The translations under genes were made by a program, and so were the position numbers. The notes beneath the pieces are model-generated. The model was not told the origin of the DNA, did no database searches, and was given only the letters and a program-made list of their open reading frames with translations. Positions 16,157 to 20,615 of a DNA stretch of 20,615 nt are shown here, one piece after another. Origin of the DNA: Caldisericales bacterium (GTDB lineage Bacteria > Caldisericota > Caldisericia > Caldisericales > Caldisericaceae); contig WFSP01000032.1 in NCBI GenBank assembly GCA_015485995.1, positions 1-20,615 on the forward strand. The letters run 5' to 3'. Position 1 is the first letter of the stretch. Each line of letters begins with the position of its first letter.

Positions 16157-18107
16157 TTTTCTCCTCCTTATTATTTTTTGAAGCATTCATTGTTTTAAAA
16201 GTGGAAAATGCATATCCCGAGAGTATGTAAAATACGTTTTCTTTGTCGGAGAGTTCCCACCTATCTATGTTTTTGTCAAGCAGAGGCTTTGCATTTGCAA
16301 AAACAGGATCTGCGTATTGAATCTTTTTATACTGTACAAGCTTTTCGAAAACTTCGTTTAAAAAATACTCCTTGATTTTTTTGATACTCATTCCCTGATA
16401 AGTAATTTTATTAAGTATCGGCTTCTTCTCCATCCCGGCGGAATATTGTGCATTTCCCACAATACCCACGAGATATCCCAGCAAGAACAGGGCTGTTTTT
16501 TGCTCGTCATAACCCATTTCTCTAATGAAGTTCTTGGTGTCGTCATTTAATTTTAAACTGTTTACGTCCATACGGCCTCCTTTTTCCAGCAGATTTAATT
16601 CTTCCAGGTATCTTAAAAATATGTTATGTTTCAATGCGGCGAATATGACATCATCGCTTTTGCCACTTACGTTATATTGCGAAAACTGCTCATACGCGAA
16701 TACTTTGTAAAGTTCTACAAACTTGGAAATTAAGAAGCTACGCGGAATTTTTTCGCCTTCAATTATGCTCCCGTATAAACGCAGCAAAGATTTATCAAAA
16801 GAATTTTTCTTTACGGGAAATAAATAATAGATAGGTTTAAATCCAAGGTCCCACCCTTTTGTGTCACTGAGTAAGGTATGAGCAGTGTCTTCAATTTTAT
16901 GCTGCTTCGTTATAATTTCACCTATCCTGGAGGGTGGTACATCTTTTATCAGAGTGTATATTTTAAGAGATCGCCCGTCGTCTTTACACAGCAGCAGATT
17001 TAACAGCAAGTTGTTGTTTTCGTCTTCAAAATCTTTGTAAGATGAGATTTGTTCTTTGAATTTTTGATAGTCTTCAAACGAATCCGCGCTGCCAACAAAC
17101 ATCTTTATTTTACTTGCCCAACTATTTAAATTGCTTAACTTGAATGTGGCGGGGAAAATAAATTTGGGTATGATGTACATTGTAGCGCCGCCAAACCGGG
17201 AGCGAAGATTATTCTTTACAAAGGTTTCACCGGCGAGAAGTTTTTTGTAGCAATCTTTGCATATTGCAAAGTTCTTAATGAAATTTTTCTTTGCAAAATA
17301 CGGTGCAAAGCTAATTTTATCCGTAATATAATATTTGAACTTAAGTTTTGTAGTGTTAGAAGTTACCGGAATATTATGCTTTCCGCACACATAACAGTTG
17401 CCGTTTTCCGCCTTCGAAAACAATTCTTCCACAACGCTCTGTTCAAGATATTTCGCATATTCATTATATTGAGCAACGGGTTTTTCGTTTATTGAAGCAG
17501 TAAAAAAGGCAATATCTTTTTTTGAAATCCCCTTATCTTCTTTTATTTTTTCGTATACGCATTTGACAATGGCATCTAAGAATGTTTTTACCTTATTCCT
17601 GGACTCTTTACTGCTTAGCCCGGAAAAGTCTGTTAATTTAGCGGGTAAGTTTGTGCAAAATCCGCATTCTTTAACCTTAAAAAGGTATATTCCTTCATTA
17701 TTATCAAAGCACGTATCAAGTAGTGATTTTATCTTGTCTTTCAATTCTCCGTCATCCAAATTGTTTTCAAGAGTGGGAAATGTGGAGGTAAACAGATATT
17801 TAAAGTTATCTTTTGTCAGTGACACCCTGTCTCTTTGCAAATTTCCCGGAGGGTTCCCAATGTATAGATATTTTTCTGCAGAACCCCGAATACTTGTTTT
17901 GTTTGCGATTGAGTTGTCCTGCTGCACACTTTCGGCAAATACTTCTTCTTTTATGAAAACTTTTTTGTTAATTGTGTCAAAATTGAAATTAATCACATAA
18001 TGAGATTTTTGGTCATTTTTAATTTTAATATCCTGAATAAGGCTTTGCACAACACTCTGCCCGCTGTTTTTTACAAGGCTACCTATTTCTTTTATCCCCT
18101 CAATCAA
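16149..18107 (-). CDS. cas8b: Cas8b, type I-B Cascade large subunit (Csh1/TM1802-like)
   Basis: A 652-residue large subunit that in I-B systems recognises the PAM and helps load Cas3. It shows a zinc-finger-like set, C238-x2-C241 (NCYVCGKHN) and C283-x2-C286 (ICKDCYKK), and a C-terminal helical region with FLLGYLVGIVGNAQYSAG and KITYQGMSIKKIKEYF, both familiar from the TM1802 group. The start is TTG at 18107: no nearby ATG fits and AAGGAGG lies 6 bases upstream. A 153-base non-coding gap separates it from cas6. Cas8 proteins diverge fast; assignment rests on these motifs plus the cas6-cas8-cas7-cas5-cas3 order. Confidence 0.93.
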   Translation of the reverse strand: MIEGIKEIGSLVKNSGQSVVQSLIQDIKIKNDQKSHYVINFNFDTINKKVFIKEEVFAESVQQDNSIANKTSIRGSAEKYLYIGNPPGNLQRDRVSLTKDNFKYLFTSTFPTLENNLDDGELKDKIKSLLDTCFDNNEGIYLFKVKECGFCTNLPAKLTDFSGLSSKESRNKVKTFLDAIVKCVYEKIKEDKGISKKDIAFFTASINEKPVAQYNEYAKYLEQSVVEELFSKAENGNCYVCGKHNIPVTSNTTKLKFKYYITDKISFAPYFAKKNFIKNFAICKDCYKKLLAGETFVKNNLRSRFGGATMYIIPKFIFPATFKLSNLNSWASKIKMFVGSADSFEDYQKFKEQISSYKDFEDENNNLLLNLLLCKDDGRSLKIYTLIKDVPPSRIGEIITKQHKIEDTAHTLLSDTKGWDLGFKPIYYLFPVKKNSFDKSLLRLYGSIIEGEKIPRSFLISKFVELYKVFAYEQFSQYNVSGKSDDVIFAALKHNIFLRYLEELNLLEKGGRMDVNSLKLNDDTKNFIREMGYDEQKTALFLLGYLVGIVGNAQYSAGMEKKPILNKITYQGMSIKKIKEYFLNEVFEKLVQYKKIQYADPVFANAKPLLDKNIDRWELSDKENVFYILSGYAFSTFKTMNASKNNKEEKNG

Positions 18108-18260
18108 TGATCGCCTCCTTATTTCAGTTGTTATTTATTCTACTACTCTATCTTGTAAAACCAAAACAAATTATTCTATTATAAAAACCCTAAACGCAGC
18201 AAAATAACTTTCAAGAATTGGGCAGTTTTCTAAATTATTGCAATTATTCGACGCTTAATC
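18108..18260 (-). other. Non-coding gap between cas6 and cas8b with repeat-like segments
   Basis: This is the only sizeable gap inside the cas gene run. On the minus strand, 18237-18208 shares 14 of 30 positions with the CRISPR repeat in ungapped alignment, including TAG..AAC in the first half and TTGAAA at the handle position. A second segment, 18148-18121, shares 14 of 28, including GTAG and AA.TGAAA. A perfect TATAAT (18178-18183) lies between them, without a -35 box at normal spacing. The AAGGAGG site of cas8b is at 18112-18118. In other type I-B loci this gap can hold crRNA-like regulatory RNAs (CreA-type). The resemblance here is suggestive only, because AT-rich sequence matches easily. 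Confidence 0.35.
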
Positions 18261-19088
18261 TTATGGTTTGTAAATTTTCCACATCCCAAAGCCGTTTGAA
18301 TTTTTTGCGCCTATGCCTGTATCGTAAACAATTTTTATAAGTTCAGGATTTCCCTTTAACTGGAATATGCCTGTCCAACCTTCTATTCTTGTGCCCTTAA
18401 AATATACTACCGCCCTGTTTCTCTTTTCGTTAAAGTAATAGGTGCTAATATCAAGCGTTTCTTTTAGCGGATGCCGTCCGTATGTTACTGTATATTTTTT
18501 TATTGCGTTGTTTTTCACAAGCTCTTTGAATTCTTTTTCGTTAGGAGAATAATAGTATGTTTTTACTTTTCCGTCTTCGGTTTTCATCGTGCTGTAAACT
18601 GTAACCGGGGAAAGCATTTTTATGAGGGTATTATCTGTAATTTTAGGCTCCTTGAGTACCTCGAGGGAGGAAAGTAAGATTTCTTGCCCCAGAAGGTCAA
18701 AAGATGGCAGCGTGAGGATACGTGTGCCAACGTCCTCAACTATGAATTGTTTAACAGATGAAAAATAAAACGAAACTTTATTTTTGAAGAACAGTGCTGT
18801 CTCAGGGGCATTAGCTCTTCGGTTTCGGAAAACAAAATCTTTATTTATGCCAAAGGCAGATTTTAATTTTTTGAGCTTGTCGCTCTCAACTTTTTCTCCT
18901 TTGTCAAGGATTCTTGAAAATGTAAATAGCTTGAAGTGCCTTTTTTCGAGAATAAATCCTTTAGTATGAAGTATTTCCGCAACATTTTCAGAAAATGTTT
19001 TATATAAAAGTGCTGCAATCGAGTAATTATAATGCAGAGGCAATAAAAGCCCGTAATTTTTTGGTTTATATGTTATTTTTAGCCTCAT
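18261..19088 (-). CDS. cas6: Cas6, crRNA-processing endoribonuclease
   Basis: A 275-residue double-RAMP protein that cuts the repeat to leave the ATTGAAAC handle. The N-terminal half has LHYNYSIAALLYKTFSENVAEILHTKGF (residues 18-45); His41 in the LHTKG context is at the usual position of the catalytic histidine, with Tyr29 upstream. HFKLFTFSRI (51-60) is the next conserved strand. The C-terminal glycine-rich RAMP loop GIGAKNSNGFGMW is at 258-270. It is the first gene of the run and its ATG has only a weak ribosome binding site. Being the sole Cas6 here and upstream of both effector blocks, it probably serves both type I-B and type III-B complexes. Confidence 0.94.
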   Translation of the reverse strand: MRLKITYKPKNYGLLLPLHYNYSIAALLYKTFSENVAEILHTKGFILEKRHFKLFTFSRILDKGEKVESDKLKKLKSAFGINKDFVFRNRRANAPETALFFKNKVSFYFSSVKQFIVEDVGTRILTLPSFDLLGQEILLSSLEVLKEPKITDNTLIKMLSPVTVYSTMKTEDGKVKTYYYSPNEKEFKELVKNNAIKKYTVTYGRHPLKETLDISTYYFNEKRNRAVVYFKGTRIEGWTGIFQLKGNPELIKIVYDTGIGAKNSNGFGMWKIYKP

Positions 19089-19359
19089 AGTTATCTCTTA
19101 GTAAGATGTTAACACTTTTTGCAAAAAATAAAACTGTTTTAAAAATAAATAAAAAGTTATCGCCGACTGTCTGATGGACGAATATACCTTTACAGGCAAA
19201 TTAAGAAGGTGCAGTATAAATTTTATTTGGTTTATGGCAAAGCTATAAGGATTGAAATGTATTTACAAGTTTTGTTAAACGGAAATTTCTGTTTTTAATT
19301 GCGGCTTGCATTCTGCTTGATTTAAATTATAATAATGAAAACTTGATACGGAGGCGGAT
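19089..19359. other. Divergent intergenic region between cas6 and the SCIFF gene
   Basis: A 271-base region separating the minus-strand cas genes from the plus-strand peptide operon. It must contain the promoter of cas6 and the downstream cas genes, but no convincing -35/-10 pair was found for the minus strand. A 12-base palindrome TTTTTGCAAAAA is at 19116-19127, 28 bases before the cas6 ATG. The plus-strand promoter at 19306-19333 is clear. No gene is supported here. Confidence 0.6.
19306..19333 (+). promoter_or_regulatory. Promoter of the SCIFF peptide operon
   Basis: A -35 box TTGCAT (19306-19311), a 16-base spacer and a perfect -10 box TATAAT (19328-19333) stand 26 bases upstream of the SCIFF start codon. 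Transcription would begin near 19340 and give a short leader holding the ribosome binding site GGAGG (19350-19354). Confidence 0.6.
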
Positions 19360-19524
19360 ATGAAACATATAAAAGTGGTAGCAAAAAGGCCTTTTTGGAA
19401 TATTGATAAAAAGCATGACTGCAGGGAATGCCAAACGCCCTGTAAATCTGCTTGTAAAACGAGTGTAACTGTTGGCAATCAGGTGTGCGAAGTTAAAAAA
19501 CCCATTAAAAGATGGATCTGGTAG
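19360..19524 (+). CDS. scfA: SCIFF-family ranthipeptide precursor, five-cysteine variant
   Basis: A 54-residue ribosomal peptide precursor. SCIFF peptides (six cysteines in forty-five residues) are cross-linked by thioether bonds by a dedicated radical SAM enzyme, which here is the next gene. The N-terminus MKHIKVV and the core CRECQTPCKSACKTS followed by TVGNQVCE are clearly of this family. Only five cysteines are present: C21, C24, C28, C32 and C43; the family's fifth cysteine is Val36. The conserved Thr37 after it is kept. A C-terminal tail KKPIKRWIW extends beyond the usual end, so it is longer than the common 45-50 residues. The ATG follows GGAGG by 5 bases. It ends in tandem TAG TAG. 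Confidence 0.92.
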   Translation: MKHIKVVAKRPFWNIDKKHDCRECQTPCKSACKTSVTVGNQVCEVKKPIKRWIW

Positions 19525-19527
19525 TAG

Positions 19528-20615
19528 ATGGGCAAAGTTTTTTCGGGAAGCTCTGTCCATCCGTTTAAGTTTAACGAAAAGTTTCTTATCCTTGATGTAA
19601 ATACCGGCTCTTTGCTTGATGTAGATGAGCCGGCGTTCTTTTTTGTTGAAAAACTTATAAAAACGGATTCCTTGGAAGAAGCAGAACAAGAAACAGGTAA
19701 AAAGTTCGGGAACGCAGCTGCTATTGCAGAAGAGATTGAACGTCTGTATAAAGACCAGCTATTATTTTCAAAACCTCCGAACTATTTTGAGTCGGATTTA
19801 AGATTAAAGTCGATGTGTTTGAATGTGGCACATAGCTGCAACTTTGCCTGCAAATACTGTTTTGCGAAGCAGGGAAACTATGGTGAAAAAACTGCACTTA
19901 TGGATTTTAATGTAGCAAAACAGGCAATAGATTTTCTCTATAAGGGTGCTGAAGGGCGCACACATCTTGAAGTAGATTTTTTCGGAGGAGAGCCCCTGCT
20001 TGATTTTGATGTAGTTAAGAAAATTATCCCTTATGCCCGTAAAACATATCCTGATAAAAAATGGCGTTTTACTATTACGACGAACGGTGCATTGCTGACA
20101 AAGGAAATAGAGGGATTTTTGTATGACAATGATGTTAGCATCGTGCTAAGCCTGGACGGAGATAAAAAAACAAATGATATGTTTAGAGTTCTTCCGAACG
20201 GAAGCGGAACTTTCGATGTAATTTTTCCTAAAATTCAGTATGTTGCAAAGCATAGGGAAAAAAGCGGCGGTTACTACGTGAGGGGAACATATACAAGCAA
20301 AACAATGGATATTTCCAAAACAGTATTGGATCTGCATAACTTCGGTTTTAAATATATTTCGCTTGAGCCTGTAGTTACAAAAGATAAATCCATAAACATA
20401 GAAAAGGAAAATTTACCGGCTTTAAGAAAAGAATACGAGAAACTTGCTGAAGAATACGTTGAATCTCAAGATAAAGACAAGTGGCATTTTTTCCACTTTA
20501 ATATAGACCTGGAAGCAGGCCCCTGTATACAAAAGAGGATTCATGGTTGCGGAGTTGGCGTGGAATATCTTGCGGTTTCACCTGACGGAAGTTTATATCC
20601 TTGTCATCAGTTTGA
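19528..20615 (+). CDS. scfB: SCIFF maturase, SPASM-domain radical SAM enzyme (3' end beyond window)
   Basis: The visible 362 codons encode the enzyme expected to form thioether cross-links in the SCIFF peptide. The N-terminal part (about 1-90) resembles the peptide-binding RRE-like region of these maturases (HPFKFNEKFLILDVNTGSLLDVD). The radical SAM cluster motif is C104-x3-C108-x2-C111 (CNFACKYC), followed by FFGGEPLLD (151-159) and ITTNGALL. The SPASM region begins with C333 (GPC), C341 (GCGVG) and C359 (YPCHQF), ligands of auxiliary clusters. Family members are about 450-470 residues, so roughly 100 residues are missing at the right edge. The ATG is one codon past the SCIFF stop, in the same frame, with only a weak ribosome binding site, so it is probably coupled. 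Confidence 0.95.
   Translation, partial: MGKVFSGSSVHPFKFNEKFLILDVNTGSLLDVDEPAFFFVEKLIKTDSLEEAEQETGKKFGNAAAIAEEIERLYKDQLLFSKPPNYFESDLRLKSMCLNVAHSCNFACKYCFAKQGNYGEKTALMDFNVAKQAIDFLYKGAEGRTHLEVDFFGGEPLLDFDVVKKIIPYARKTYPDKKWRFTITTNGALLTKEIEGFLYDNDVSIVLSLDGDKKTNDMFRVLPNGSGTFDVIFPKIQYVAKHREKSGGYYVRGTYTSKTMDISKTVLDLHNFGFKYISLEPVVTKDKSINIEKENLPALRKEYEKLAEEYVESQDKDKWHFFHFNIDLEAGPCIQKRIHGCGVGVEYLAVSPDGSLYPCHQF

Noticed and set aside
18178..18214. A promoter for cas8b in the cas6-cas8b gap
   Set aside because: A perfect TATAAT exists, but the nearest -35-like boxes are 13 (TTGCTG) or 25 bases (TTGAAA) away, outside the normal spacing.
19174..19248. A 24-codon plus-strand frame in the cas6-SCIFF gap
   Set aside because: There is no ribosome binding site and no family resemblance, and the length is within chance for this gap.

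Overview
The window is AT-rich (roughly one third G+C by eye) and comes from a low-GC anaerobic bacterium. Strong GGAGG-type ribosome binding sites and a SCIFF ranthipeptide gene next to its SPASM radical SAM maturase point to Clostridia or a closely related lineage. Having both type I-B and type III-B CRISPR-Cas suits a thermophilic anaerobe, but the sequence alone does not settle the species.

From right to left, almost all of the window (19088 down to 1) is one CRISPR-Cas locus on the minus strand. It runs in three blocks. The type I-B interference block is cas6 - cas8b - cas7 - cas5 - cas3 - cas4 (19088 to 11570). The type III-B (Cmr) block is a CARF-HEPN RNase gene, cmr1, cas10/cmr2, cmr3, a CARF-nuclease gene, cmr4, cmr5 and cmr6 (11503 to 1673). 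The adaptation genes cas1 - cas2 (1632 to 373) follow. Next come an AT-rich leader with a recognisable promoter and the leader end of a CRISPR array that continues past the left edge. The genes are tightly packed, with many 4- to 8-base overlaps, so most or all may be one transcript.

The parts make a shared system. Cas1, Cas2 and Cas4 would acquire spacers. Cas6 would cut the array transcript and leave the ATTGAAAC 5' handle. The same crRNAs could load into Cascade-like Cas8b/Cas7/Cas5, which recruits Cas3 to DNA, and into the Cmr complex, which binds and cuts RNA. Cas10 has an intact GGDD cyclase motif but no HD nuclease domain. Its likely output is therefore cyclic oligoadenylate, read by two different CARF effectors: a HEPN ribonuclease and a PD-(D/E)XK nuclease. 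The latter is embedded inside the cmr operon and is the most interesting gene here.

The right end (19089 to 20615) is unrelated and on the plus strand: a divergent intergenic region, a clear promoter, a 54-residue SCIFF-like peptide with five instead of six cysteines, and its maturase, cut by the window edge. No rRNA, tRNA, insertion sequence or origin was seen.
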